Shown in pieces: positions 27,201 to 34,983 of a stretch of DNA of 64,000 nucleotides. The position numbers were made by a program, and so were the translations under genes. The stretch covers positions 496,001 through 560,000 of the forward strand of contig NZ_FOBB01000001.1 of NCBI RefSeq assembly GCF_900109685.1. Reading direction: 5' to 3'. Positions within the stretch are counted from its first letter, which is position 1. The number at the start of each line of letters is the position of its first letter. The DNA comes from Chitinophaga rupis. Its GTDB lineage: Bacteria; Bacteroidota; Bacteroidia; Chitinophagales; Chitinophagaceae. The notes beneath the pieces are model-generated. The model made no database searches. It had not been told where the DNA came from and saw only the letters and a program-made list of their open reading frames with translations.

Positions 27201-27500
27201 TTCGCTGTTCTCTAAATTTCCCGGATCAATGGCCACCTTGCCCGGGTTCTCCGGCAGCTCGGCATACGCCGCCTCTGCAAGATCCAGGCGCAAACCTGCT
27301 TTCTGCTTGGCTTTGTCCGGCCCGTGGCAGGCAAAACATTTATCAGACAACACCGGTTTTACGTCCCGGTTGTAATCCAGCTTTGCCGGCAGCTCTTTAT
27401 ACACCGCAGCTACATCATCCGGCAGGTCCGGTGAGCAGGCGTAAAAGCCACAGATGAATATTATTATGGATAATAGACGTGGAAACCGTAGTGCTGTCAT
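24264..27500 (-). CDS. Lipoprotein with PSCyt1, DUF1549, LamG and DUF1553 domains
   Basis: A 1,078-residue exported protein. A lipoprotein signal ends at C22 (GFYAC). The PSCyt1 haem site CFACH is at 55-59; DUF1549 (PSCyt2) spans about 160-370 and holds a second CxxCH, CAKCH at 347-351. A LamG/concanavalin-like domain occupies about 480-680, and DUF1553 (PSD1) the C-terminal third, about 790-1040 (GLAQWLTDANNPLTARVAVNR; CVSRRQPTNTPLQALVTLND). This is the Planctomycete-type architecture. It begins the minus-strand run DUF1553-DUF1501-NHL-DUF2231 cytochrome. Two haem sites suggest redox chemistry at the cell surface or in the periplasm, and LamG suggests glycan binding; both are inferences. Confidence 0.93.
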   Translation of the reverse strand: MTALRFPRLLSIIIFICGFYACSPDLPDDVAAVYKELPAKLDYNRDVKPVLSDKCFACHGPDKAKQKAGLRLDLAEAAYAELPENPGKVAIDPGNLENSEMFHRIISNDPDYMMPEPNSHLKLSARDKAILIKWIKNGAVYKPHWAFVKPEKAPVPEIKHKDWIAHNPIDNFIQERLQQEKLQPSREAEKEMLLRRVSLDLTGLPPTLQEIDDFLKDSSPNAYEKQVDRLLASPHYGEKMAVDWLDVARFADSHGYTVDRLRDMSPYRDWVISAFNKNLHYDTFIQWQLAGDLMPHPTKEMLIATAFNRNHPQNMEGGIIEEEFQAEYVVDRTNTFGQAFLAVSVGCAKCHDHKFDPVSQKNYYELFSFFNNVKEAGQISYDDALPTPTLMLPGKEKEQVLQFLQKNVAQQEQQLTQEKNNAQPEFEKWLAKDGYKKLAHEKVPQAGLQAEYTLDNASFKNLVNAKQAGAMKRETGQAGDAPVFEPHGNGKAVVLNGDTYLDLGPNGVFRRSEPFSIGVWVNIPKDLKEGVIFHKSMAERLFNFRGYHLYLRDNKLEINMAHTAPSNAITKVSKATVPKDQWIQLTLTYDGSSKANGFKLYLDGNEMAMETTMDQLTKDILFKGNGKQPGLQIGGWWRGLGFKNGKVDEVLVYNRVLTPYEIKVVAQKADWKDVADKPHAQLAAAQLDALKAYYLSAAYPATIKATQALQQMRTMLADSTEDVPELMVMQEMPKPKQAHILLRGNYDMPGDKVYPNTPAAILPFAKHLPKNRYGLAQWLTDANNPLTARVAVNRLWQNFFGTGIVKTTDDFGNQGEMPSHPELLDWLAITFRDSGWDIKKLNKLIVMSATYRQDSRVSKEVRDKDQENRLLSHGPACRMSAEMIRDNALLASGLLNTAIGGKSVKPYQPPGLWEINNTTYTADTGTAVYRRSLYVVVKRSVPNPTLATFDATSRSYCVSRRQPTNTPLQALVTLNDPTFIEASTVLGAQMYTAGNDRKAIIDTYRKLTGRQPQPQEVALLIALRATEQQKFSTHPEKAKGWLHSGQYVLDKKLDTAWVAANAVVANTILNSDASLTKR

Positions 27501-27622
27501 AACGTTTAACTCAGTAAGCTAAAGTTAGCGGTCCAGGCCGTGAAATATTTACACAAATACCACAGCTTTTTGCACAAACCCGACTTTTATGCCTAATTTC
27601 AGCCAGGAACTACCACCAGCTT

Positions 27623-28495
27623 ATGAAAAAGACGGTTCTAAAGGCAACTTTTTCACTGCTGAATGTCGATTATGTACAACTGAATAAAGACTGGAATTAC
27701 AAGAACGTAACCAGCACTTTTTACCGTATTTACCTGATCGACGGCGGCAGCGGCATCCTGTATAACCCGGGCAGCACATGTCCGCTGGAAAAGGGCTTTT
27801 TATACATGGTGCCCAGCTTTACTACCTGCAACTATTATTGCGCGGAGTATTTAAGCCAGTACTATCTTTCTATTATGGAAGATTCTACGGACGGCACTTC
27901 GCTGTTCTCCTCCAACCGGCGCATATTAAAGGTGCCTGCTACTGCTGCGGACCTGCAGCATTTTAAACGCATACTGGAGCTGCATCCTGACCGGGGGCTA
28001 AAAAGGTCCAATGATCCAAAGGTGTATGAGAAATATCCCGTGCTGCAAAGCTTCCGGGAGCTGAATAATTATGTGCCTATTGCAGCGTATGTGGAAACGC
28101 AGGGTATTATACTGCAGCTGCTGTCGCGCTTTTTAACGCCGGATTGTTTCCAGGCTACTGAAGAAGCCATCCACTCAAAAATTTCCGATGCCATTAACTA
28201 CATTCAAACCAACCTGCATAAACCATTAACAGTAGCGCATTTGGCTAAGCGGGCCAATCAGAACCCTGATTATTTTTCAAGATTGTTCCATGAAAATACC
28301 GGCGAGCGCCCGCTTACCTACATACAGCTTACGCGGGTGGAGCGTGCCCGTTTTTTGCTGGCAAACACCAATCAATCATTGGCGGAAATAGCTGCTGCCA
28401 CAGGTTTTGAAACCCTTTCTTATTTTTCCCGCATCTTCAAGACCATTACCGGGCAAACGCCCAGTGAGTATAAACGCGATAAACAGCTTATATAA
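27623..28495 (+). CDS. AraC family transcriptional regulator
   Basis: A 290-residue regulator with an N-terminal cupin-like sensing part (YRIYLIDGGSGILYNPG) and a C-terminal double helix-turn-helix domain: AIHSKISDAINYIQTNLHKPLTVAHLAKRA and FSRLFHENTGERPLTYIQLTRVERARFLL, then LAEIAAATGFETLSYFSRIFKTITGQTPSEYK. It is divergent from the DUF1553 gene (122-base gap) and overlaps the second DUF1501 gene at its 3' end by eight bases. The position makes it the probable regulator of both neighbouring DUF1501 modules, with the inducing signal unknown. Confidence 0.93.
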   Translation: MKKTVLKATFSLLNVDYVQLNKDWNYKNVTSTFYRIYLIDGGSGILYNPGSTCPLEKGFLYMVPSFTTCNYYCAEYLSQYYLSIMEDSTDGTSLFSSNRRILKVPATAADLQHFKRILELHPDRGLKRSNDPKVYEKYPVLQSFRELNNYVPIAAYVETQGIILQLLSRFLTPDCFQATEEAIHSKISDAINYIQTNLHKPLTVAHLAKRANQNPDYFSRLFHENTGERPLTYIQLTRVERARFLLANTNQSLAEIAAATGFETLSYFSRIFKTITGQTPSEYKRDKQLI

Positions 28496-29693
28496 AATCC
28501 AGGTAGCCGTACTGCTGCTGCAGAATGGCCTTATCATCGGCAGAGAGCCACTTGTTTAACAGGGTAGCATACACGCTTTTAAAATCCACTTTGTATTTCA
28601 GGTCGCCATCCTGCAGATCTGTAAGGTCAGCGCCTTCATTTAACATGCCTTTCTTTTGCAGGCCGCCGCCTATCAGGAACATATTGTTAGCCGTGCCATG
28701 ATCCGTACCTCCACTGGCATTTTGCCCTACCCGGCGGCCAAATTCTGAGAAGGTCATTACCATTACATCCTGGAAACGGTTGTTCTTTTTCAGATCCTGC
28801 GCAAATACAGATACCGCTTCATCCAGCTGCTGGAATAATCTTTCCTGCTGCTTCTGCTGGCCTACATGCGTATCAAAGCTGCCATGCGATACATAATATA
28901 CTTTGGTATTAATATCAGACATGATCAGCTCTGAGATCACTTTCATATCACGGCCCAAAGCGGTGTTAGGATAGGTTTCCTTTGACTTATAGGTTTTAAA
29001 CTGCTGTTGTATGTAGGTGGCGGAGGAAATAGTTTCCGCCATGGTTTTGTACAGGTAATCTACATTGTTATGCTCCTCATCATGAGCCTTATGCGCATTC
29101 AGCAGGTCTTTGAAATAGTTGCCGTTGCTGGTGTTGTACAAACGGTTAGGGTCCACAAAAGCCAGGCCTTTGGCGCTTTCCCCTTTCATGGCCAGGCTAA
29201 GCGTATCATCTATTTCCAGCGCCTGTGTGGGCTTATCACAACCTTTGCATTGCGCATCCAGGTAGCGGCCTATCCAGCCGGTATTCCAGAAATCCTTTGA
29301 TTCACTGCCGGTATGCCAGATGTCCATGGAGCGGAAATGGCTGCGGTCCGGGTTAGGATAGCCCACGCTGTTCAGGATACCCATGGAACCATCATCATAC
29401 AAGGATTTTAATCCGGTAAAGGAAGGATGCAGGCCCCAGTCGTCCGTTAAAGACAATGCCGCTTCCCGTTTAATACCTAAGGCAGGCCGCATTTTATAGT
29501 ATATATCATTCCGGTAAGGGATCACCGTATTCAAACCATCATTACCGCCGGAGAGCTGTATCACTACCAGCACCTTATTGCCAGGCGGCACCAGCTGTCC
29601 TTTTTCAAATGCTTTCAGGAATTTGGGCATCAATGTAGCGGCCGAAGCCAGTGAACCTACCTGTAAAAAGCGACGACGGTTTAATAGTAACAT
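28488..29693 (-). CDS. DUF1501 family protein, paired with DUF1800
   Basis: A 401-residue exported protein beginning MLLLNRRRFLQVGSLASAA, a twin-arginine-type signal. It keeps the fold landmarks VLVVIQLSGGNDGLNTVIPY, YYVSHGSFDTHVGQQ, VMTFSEFGRRVGQNASGGTDHGTAN. It is a shorter paralogue of the protein at 22746-24257. It follows the DUF1800 gene after 72 bases containing a family-A repeat, the usual DUF1800-DUF1501 partnership. Convergent overlap of eight bases with the araC-type gene. Function unknown. Confidence 0.92.
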   Translation of the reverse strand: MLLLNRRRFLQVGSLASAATLMPKFLKAFEKGQLVPPGNKVLVVIQLSGGNDGLNTVIPYRNDIYYKMRPALGIKREAALSLTDDWGLHPSFTGLKSLYDDGSMGILNSVGYPNPDRSHFRSMDIWHTGSESKDFWNTGWIGRYLDAQCKGCDKPTQALEIDDTLSLAMKGESAKGLAFVDPNRLYNTSNGNYFKDLLNAHKAHDEEHNNVDYLYKTMAETISSATYIQQQFKTYKSKETYPNTALGRDMKVISELIMSDINTKVYYVSHGSFDTHVGQQKQQERLFQQLDEAVSVFAQDLKKNNRFQDVMVMTFSEFGRRVGQNASGGTDHGTANNMFLIGGGLQKKGMLNEGADLTDLQDGDLKYKVDFKSVYATLLNKWLSADDKAILQQQYGYLDFI

Positions 29694-29697
29694 GAGG

Positions 29698-29766
29698 ATT
29701 TACGATTTTAGATTTACGATTTTAGATTGATTGAAGCCGATGGGCTATCTATCTAAAATCTAATAT
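29698..29766. repeat. Heptamer-array dyad, family A, between DUF1800 and DUF1501 genes
   Basis: Left arm 29698-29728 is ATTTACG, ATTTTAG, ATTTACG, ATTTTAG units; right arm 29745-29766 reads ATCTATCTAAAATCTAATAT, the reverse orientation. The loop contains TTGAAGCCGAT, close to TTGAAGCGGAT in the loop of the element at 43.6 kb. Confidence 0.75.
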
Positions 29767-31220
29767 CAGCAAAGCTGGTATTCCGGTGTGCTCATCACAT
29801 CGATGGTCACGGTTTTAATATAGTTTTCGCGTGTGCTGCTATCGGCATATTTATCCAGCAAGGGTTTGCTGGCGCCGCTGTTCTTCACCAGGAGGGCGCC
29901 GGCAATTTCATCCGCCAGCCGCTCCCGTGGAATATCTTTATAATCCTGCACATAGGCGTCCCAGTTAATAGTTGCATTTACGCGGCGTGCATACAGCTTG
30001 CGCAGAGAATCATTTAATTCCAGCGTCATTTTGTAGTTCTGCCCTTCGCCCATTTCCGGTGTAATATCTTTTGGCTGTGTTCTTAACTCCTGCGAGTACA
30101 GGATCACCTGCGGCATACGCAGCCGGAACATCAGGCTGGAGCTGTCTATCCAGCTACGCCCTCCCGGCCAGCCTGCTACATTAGGCGGGTAAAATAATTG
30201 CTGCCCCAGTATGCCCTGAAATAACAGCATCACCTCTTCTTTTTCAAACTGCATGGGAATGCTGCGGCGCAAGCCTACCAGCAGCTCCACCGGCGATTTT
30301 ATGCGGTTGCCAATATGCTGCTCATTATAAAACCAATCAGCCATAAATATTTCCCGCATCAGGGATTTAATGTCGTAACCGGAATGGTAGAACTTATCGG
30401 CCAGCATAGTCACTTTGGCATCATCCACCGTTGTTTCGTTCACAAAAAAGCGGTAGATCTTTGCAGTGATGTAATGCGCGGTTTGTTTGTTATCCAGCAG
30501 TATCTTCAGCATATCATCGCCGTTAAAGTTGCCCCGTTTGCCCAGCACCTCTTTTTCACCATCGTCGTGTATACGTTCCCGGAATACGAACTGCCCGCTC
30601 CCATCAAAGCCCCATCCGGTAAAGGCCCGGGCAGCTTCCTTAATATCTTTTTCCGTATAATTACCACGGCCCATGGTAAAAAGCTCCATTACTTCACGGG
30701 CAAAATTTTCGTTGGGATGTTGTTTGCGGTTCTGCTGGTTATTCAGGAAGCTTAACATGGCCGGTGTTTTGGACACTGCGCTTAACAGCTCTCCAAAATT
30801 ACCCAGTGCATTTTCTCTTATTACCTGTAACAGCTGCTGGTTATACAGCACGTTCTGCGTGCGGCAGGAAAAATGCCCATGCCAGAACAACGACATTTTT
30901 TCGCGCAGGGGATGCTCGCTGTTGATCATAGCATGCGTCCAGGCAATGTTAAGATCCTTTACGCCCTGTCGGTTCATTTGCCGCATCTGTTTACGCTGCT
31001 CCTCGTTCATGTCCTTTACTTTCTGGTAATCCGGCAGCTCAGATCCGCTGATCACAGCTACGGCATCCAGCGTATCTTTTTTACCGATCAGTATTTTATT
31101 CACGATCTCCTTACGGCGTTTATCCGTCCACTTTGTAATAACGGGCAGCGGCTCTCCAAAGCCGGCGCGCCAGGCCAGGTGTTGTAGCTGTAATTTTTCG
31201 GATACCGGGGGCATACGCAA
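29766..31220 (-). CDS. DUF1800 domain-containing protein
   Basis: A 484-residue protein without an obvious signal peptide. DUF1800 landmarks: LQHLAWRAGFGEPL at the N-terminus, MSLFWHGHFSCRTQNV, QNRKQHPNENFAREVMELFTMG (a highly conserved stretch), DIKEAARAFTGW and the C-terminal FYPPNVAGWPGGRSWIDSSSLMFRLRMP. DUF1800 and DUF1501 genes form a frequent two-gene unit; activity is unproven. Upstream lies a 151-base gap to moeA with no clear motif. Confidence 0.93.
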   Translation of the reverse strand: MRMPPVSEKLQLQHLAWRAGFGEPLPVITKWTDKRRKEIVNKILIGKKDTLDAVAVISGSELPDYQKVKDMNEEQRKQMRQMNRQGVKDLNIAWTHAMINSEHPLREKMSLFWHGHFSCRTQNVLYNQQLLQVIRENALGNFGELLSAVSKTPAMLSFLNNQQNRKQHPNENFAREVMELFTMGRGNYTEKDIKEAARAFTGWGFDGSGQFVFRERIHDDGEKEVLGKRGNFNGDDMLKILLDNKQTAHYITAKIYRFFVNETTVDDAKVTMLADKFYHSGYDIKSLMREIFMADWFYNEQHIGNRIKSPVELLVGLRRSIPMQFEKEEVMLLFQGILGQQLFYPPNVAGWPGGRSWIDSSSLMFRLRMPQVILYSQELRTQPKDITPEMGEGQNYKMTLELNDSLRKLYARRVNATINWDAYVQDYKDIPRERLADEIAGALLVKNSGASKPLLDKYADSSTRENYIKTVTIDVMSTPEYQLC

Positions 31221-31371
31221 AATAGGTTTCCAGGTAAGACAATAAATTCTAAACAGGGTTTAATGGGTCTAATGTTAAGCTTTAAACCGGTAGCTATAGG
31301 TCTTTAGTATGAGCTGATGGAAATGGTATACTTTAACAAGATACGATCCTGAAAATGAATAGTCAAGGCAA

Positions 31372-32580
31372 TTACCTGAACCGCCAAACGGGAAAACATT
31401 CCCCTGCCTTAAAATGATCCTGCGCAGCAGGCAGCTCCATAAAGGCATCTGCAGTTAATAAAGCGGGCAGATCACCGGAGTTATTATAATTGTGCGGGAT
31501 GGCTTTCCACTCGCCAGTGGGTTGCGGTTGCAGCTGTACTGGTAAAAAGTAAGTAAGCGGTTTATTAAACGTCACATCCTGTCCCAATACCGCATAAGGC
31601 ACAGGAGATATTTGGTGCCCCATACCAGCCAGCAGCCAGGGTTGCACGTACCTGTAAAAACACATAAATCCTGAAACCGGGTTGCCGGGTAATGCGAACA
31701 CTACCGGCCCATCCTTAAAAAGCCCGAACAGGAATGGTTTGCCAGGGCGCTGCTCCACTTTATGAAAAATGCGCTGCATCCCCATTTCTTCCAGTATTAC
31801 CGGCAAATGATCGTACTTACCGGCAGATACTGCGCCGGAGCAGATCCATACATCCACATTCTTCAGGGATTCAAATAATTGCTGTATAGCAGGTTTATGA
31901 TCAACTACATGATGGATAGTAGCTGTAATGCCCAGCCCCTGCAGGGAAGCAGCCAGGCTGTATACGTTAGACATGCGGATCTGGTGCGGGGCTGGTGTAG
32001 CCGTTACCTCCACCAGCTCATCGCCCGTAGCAATCACTGCCACGCGGGGCAGGCGGCCTACACTCACTTCATATTTGCCTACGGTAGCCAGCACGCCTGC
32101 TTCGGCAGGTGTAATGCGGGCGCCGGGTGTTATAAGGGTTTTGCCGGCTGCGCCATCCGCGCCTTCCCAGTGAATGTTCTGGTTCTTTTGTACCGGCTGT
32201 GTAATGGTAAAACGTTTAAAACCTTCATGCTCCGATGCCTGCAGGTGCTCATACGGTACTACAGTATCCGTAAGCTCCGGTATTACTGCGCCGGTCATTA
32301 CCTCCAGGCAGTTGGCCATATTACCCAGCTGTTTACGCGGTACACCGGCAGGCTGAATATCCTCTACCCCAAAAATAGTTTGCCCTTTGCCATAACTTTC
32401 TGTAAAGTTGATGGCAATACCGTCCATAGTAGCCCGGTCAAAGGGTGGGAACGGCCTGTCGGCCAGCACCGGCTCCCGCAATACCCTGCCCGTAGCTGCC
32501 GTAAAAGACAGCTGCTCTGTACCAAAATCGCGCACTGTATTCATAACAGCTGCATAAGCAGTAGATACATCTAACAGCAT
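31372..32580 (-). CDS. moeA: Molybdopterin molybdotransferase MoeA
   Basis: MoeA inserts molybdate into adenylated molybdopterin, the last step of Mo-cofactor synthesis. The 402-residue protein has the family features DRPFPPFDRATMDGIAI, the PRVAVIATGDELVE motif, ICSGAVSAGKYDHLP (GGxSxGxYD-type, here with A for G) and FALPGNPVSGFMCFYRYV. It is divergent from moaC with only 49 bases between the start codons, so the two directions share a regulatory region and probably respond together. Confidence 0.95.
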   Translation of the reverse strand: MLLDVSTAYAAVMNTVRDFGTEQLSFTAATGRVLREPVLADRPFPPFDRATMDGIAINFTESYGKGQTIFGVEDIQPAGVPRKQLGNMANCLEVMTGAVIPELTDTVVPYEHLQASEHEGFKRFTITQPVQKNQNIHWEGADGAAGKTLITPGARITPAEAGVLATVGKYEVSVGRLPRVAVIATGDELVEVTATPAPHQIRMSNVYSLAASLQGLGITATIHHVVDHKPAIQQLFESLKNVDVWICSGAVSAGKYDHLPVILEEMGMQRIFHKVEQRPGKPFLFGLFKDGPVVFALPGNPVSGFMCFYRYVQPWLLAGMGHQISPVPYAVLGQDVTFNKPLTYFLPVQLQPQPTGEWKAIPHNYNNSGDLPALLTADAFMELPAAQDHFKAGECFPVWRFR

Positions 32581-32585
32581 TGTAG

Positions 32586-32593
32586 TAACTTTG
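32586..32593 (+). promoter_or_regulatory. Likely -7 promoter element of moaC
   Basis: TAACTTTG, an exact TAnnTTTG match, lies 36 bases before the moaC ATG in the moeA-moaC divergent gap. Confidence 0.5.
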
Positions 32594-32629
32594 GGTGAAG
32601 AATTAGCCGTTTTGTAAATTTATTCTTTT

Positions 32630-33121
32630 ATGTCTAATACATCAAGCACTTCCTCCTTCTCGCACCTGGATGAGCAAAACAGGCCGGCCATGGTAGACAT
32701 CAGTGACAAAAGCAGTACTATTCGTGTAGCCATTGCCGAGAGCCGGGTGTATTTACCGGAAATTATCCGTAAGGAATTTAATGGCGGCGACATCAATACC
32801 CGCAAGGGCGCTGTGTTCCAGACCGCCATCATCGCGGGTATCATGGGTGCAAAAAAAACGCCGGAGCTCATACCTTTATGCCATACCCTGCTGCTGGATA
32901 ATTGCAGCGTGGATATTCAGCTGGTAAACGAAGAAGCTGTGATCCGCTGCACCGTTAAAACCACCGGCAAAACGGGGGTGGAGATGGAAGCGCTCACCGG
33001 CGCCACTGTAGCGGCGCTCACGGTGTATGATATGTGTAAGGCTTTTACGCATGAGATGATTATCCGGCAAACCAGGTTGATCAGTAAAACAGGCGGTAAA
33101 CAGGATGTAGTAGTGGAGTAA
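32630..33121 (+). CDS. moaC: Cyclic pyranopterin monophosphate synthase
   Basis: MoaC converts the MoaA product (3',8-cyclo-GTP) to cyclic pyranopterin monophosphate, the first committed Moco intermediate. The 163-residue length is usual. Motifs: MVDISDKSSTIRVAIAES, GVFQ-type region KGAVFQTAIIAGIMGAKKTPELIPLCH and LDNCSVDIQLVNE, then the catalytic Lys/Asp area KTTGKTGVEMEALTGATVAALTVYDMCKA. mobA follows after 11 bases. Confidence 0.96.
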   Translation: MSNTSSTSSFSHLDEQNRPAMVDISDKSSTIRVAIAESRVYLPEIIRKEFNGGDINTRKGAVFQTAIIAGIMGAKKTPELIPLCHTLLLDNCSVDIQLVNEEAVIRCTVKTTGKTGVEMEALTGATVAALTVYDMCKAFTHEMIIRQTRLISKTGGKQDVVVE

Positions 33122-33132
33122 AACAAAATGTT

Positions 33133-33714
33133 ATGGCAGTTGCTTTAAAAGGATTGATATTATGCGGCGGGTACAGCACCCGCATGCAGCAGGATAAAAG
33201 CCGGATCGCTTATCATGGTATGCCGCAATGGCTATACCTGCACAGCTTATTAAGCAAGGTGGTGCCGGAAGTATATATTTCCTGCCGCCCGGATCAGCAG
33301 GAGATCTTTGCAGGCGCTGCGCCGCTGATCACAGACAGTGTTACCATAGGCGGCCCGGCAGCAGGTTTGCTGAGCGCGTATGCTGCTTTCCCGGATACTG
33401 CCTGGCTGGTGCTGGCCTGCGATCTGCCCCTTATCAGCCAGCAAAGCCTGGATCACCTGGCCGCTATGCGCGATCCTCAAAAAGCAGCCACGGCCTTTAA
33501 CAGCCCGGTGAATCATTTACCGGAACCGGTGATTGCCATCTGGGAGCCCCGCGGCCTGCAGGTTTTACAGCAAAGCGTAGCCAATGGAAAACAATGTCCC
33601 CGCAAAGCGTTGTTGCAAACAGATATACAAGTGTTGGAAAATCCCTATGCTGTAGAGCAGTTTAATGCCAATACCCCGGAGGAGATGGAGGAAGCGATGA
33701 AAAAGATTAGTTGA
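33133..33714 (+). CDS. mobA: Molybdenum cofactor guanylyltransferase
   Basis: MobA attaches GMP to molybdopterin to make the bis-MGD form. The 193-residue protein begins with the nucleotide-binding signature LILCGGYSTRMQQDKS (residues about 8-23) and has VYISCRPDQQ, GPAAGLLSA and the metal-binding LVLACDLPLIS with Asp. The first canonical Ala-Gly-Gly is Cys-Gly-Gly here. It is the second gene of the moaC-mobA unit. Presence of MobA implies that the organism makes guanylated Moco for DMSO-reductase-type enzymes. Confidence 0.93.
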   Translation: MAVALKGLILCGGYSTRMQQDKSRIAYHGMPQWLYLHSLLSKVVPEVYISCRPDQQEIFAGAAPLITDSVTIGGPAAGLLSAYAAFPDTAWLVLACDLPLISQQSLDHLAAMRDPQKAATAFNSPVNHLPEPVIAIWEPRGLQVLQQSVANGKQCPRKALLQTDIQVLENPYAVEQFNANTPEEMEEAMKKIS

Positions 33715-33780
33715 TGTGCTAATGTGCTGACATTTGTTAAGGAACGTCTTTTATTAGCCCAACCAGCATATCAGCACATT
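33714..33780. repeat. Family F dyad between mobA and moaE
   Basis: ATGTGCTAATGTGCTGA (33714-33730) faces CAGCATATCAGCACATT (33764-33780); arms are eight-base units in opposite orientation. The outer ends touch both stop codons of the convergent genes. Confidence 0.65.
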
Positions 33781-34195
33781 AAGGATGCGCCGCTACCCAA
33801 ACCTCTCCATCTTCAAAATATTCTTTTTTCCAGATAGGCACCGTTTCCTTTAAAGTATCAATAGCATACTGGCAGGCTTCAAAAGCTGCTGCCCGATGAG
33901 GCGCCGCAGCCGCGATCACCACCACGGTATCGCCCGGTAGCTTATTGCCGCTTACATGTAAAATGGCGATCTTTTTAATGCCCATTGCAGCACGGGTATG
34001 CTCCGCAATTTTTTCCAGCTCCAGCAGGGCCATCGGGGCATAACATTCAAAAAAGAGCTGGCGTACCGGTTTGCCTTTGGTTTCATTGCGTACATTACCC
34101 ACAAACACCGCCACCCCGCCGGAATCCGGCGATTGTACAAAGTCCAAGGCTTCCTGCACTGTGATATGCTCTTTTATTTCAATCCAAACATCCAT
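33779..34195 (-). CDS. moaE: Molybdopterin synthase catalytic subunit
   Basis: MoaE converts cyclic pyranopterin monophosphate to molybdopterin with sulfur delivered by MoaD. The 138-residue protein has GAVAVFVG-like GGVAVFVGNVRNETKGKP, the LFFECYAPMALLELEKIA region, HVSGNKLPGDTVVVIAAAAPHR and the active-site Lys in ETVPIWKKEYF. It converges on mobA. moaD lies just upstream in the same direction with 52 bases between, a gap that holds a family-A array. Confidence 0.95.
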   Translation of the reverse strand: MDVWIEIKEHITVQEALDFVQSPDSGGVAVFVGNVRNETKGKPVRQLFFECYAPMALLELEKIAEHTRAAMGIKKIAILHVSGNKLPGDTVVVIAAAAPHRAAAFEACQYAIDTLKETVPIWKKEYFEDGEVWVAAHP

Positions 34196-34211
34196 ATAAT
34201 CCGCTCCAATC

Positions 34212-34244
34212 AGATCGTAAATCGTAAATCTAAAATCGTAAATA
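34212..34244. repeat. Single-arm heptamer array, family A, between moaD and moaE
   Basis: Units ATCGTAA, ATCGTAA, ATCTAAA, ATCGTAA in tandem. CGCTCCAATC directly before it is the reverse complement of GATTGGAGCG, close to the GATTGAAGC loop seen in the elements at 29.7 and 43.6 kb, so this looks like half of a complete element. Confidence 0.65.
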
Positions 34245-34247
34245 GCC

Positions 34248-34481
34248 TCATCCTCCGCTTACAGGGGGTATCACCGCTATTTCATCATCGGGCTGCAGGG
34301 CTGCATCATCTGTTGCATATACCTTGTTCACCGCTATCATGCAGGATTTCAGCTCCCGCAGCCGCGGGTACTGCTGGTACAGGTGCTCTTTAAGCGCCGC
34401 TACCTTTGCCACCGGCGCATCTACTTGTATAACCGGCGCGCCTGCAATATCTTTTGCTATACCAAATAATAAAATTTTCAT
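34248..34481 (-). CDS. moaD: Molybdopterin synthase sulfur carrier subunit
   Basis: A 77-residue beta-grasp protein ending in the required Gly-Gly (IPPVSGG), which is adenylated and then thiocarboxylated before giving sulfur to MoaE. The N-terminal MKILLFGIAKDIAGAP and C-terminal DEIAVIPPVSGG are typical. It precedes moaE on the minus strand. The likely activating enzyme is the MoeB-rhodanese protein at 36819-37904. Confidence 0.93.
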   Translation of the reverse strand: MKILLFGIAKDIAGAPVIQVDAPVAKVAALKEHLYQQYPRLRELKSCMIAVNKVYATDDAALQPDDEIAVIPPVSGG

Positions 34482-34609
34482 GCCTTTACTTCAATGGCCA
34501 GGCGCCTGTTTAGTACCAGCATCCCGGCCTGCTTGCAAATTATTGCTTTAAAACTACAATATACCCTGCATAAAGTGTTAATTTTGGATAGTTCCAATAT
34601 TGAATTGCT

Positions 34610-34981
34610 ATGAAGATAAGGATCAGGGGCAACAGCATCCGGTACCGGCTGGACAAACAGGACATTGCCGCCCTGGAGCAAACCGGTAAGGTAGAAGAGG
34701 AAACCAGGATCGGCGCGGGGGCCCTGCACTTTTGTATAAAAGCAAAAGACAGCCCGGAAGCCAGGATCAAGCTGGAAGCACAGGCCGTGCACCTTTCCCT
34801 GCCATTGGCGCAGGTGCAGCAATGGATCCAAACGGAGCAGGTGGGCATTGATCAGGAGATTGCCAATCCGGATGGCTCCATATTGAAAATAGTGGTGGAA
34901 AAGGATTTTAAATGCCTTACCACCCGTGATGAGGATGATAGCCAGGCCTTTGATAATCCACTGGCGGCACACAATTGTTAA
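34610..34981 (+). CDS. Small conserved protein of the Moco locus (DUF7009-like)
   Basis: A 123-residue soluble protein beginning MKIRIRGNSIRYRLDKQDI, which resembles a Bacteroidota family I recall as DUF7009; the assignment is from memory and not certain. The pattern is beta-strands followed by LEAQAVHLSLPLAQVQQWIQ and an acidic end. There is no Cys-rich or catalytic motif. Its stop is two bases before the moaA ATG, so it is translationally linked with moaA and is probably connected with Moco synthesis or use. Confidence 0.7.
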   Translation: MKIRIRGNSIRYRLDKQDIAALEQTGKVEEETRIGAGALHFCIKAKDSPEARIKLEAQAVHLSLPLAQVQQWIQTEQVGIDQEIANPDGSILKIVVEKDFKCLTTRDEDDSQAFDNPLAAHNC

Positions 34982-34983
34982 AC

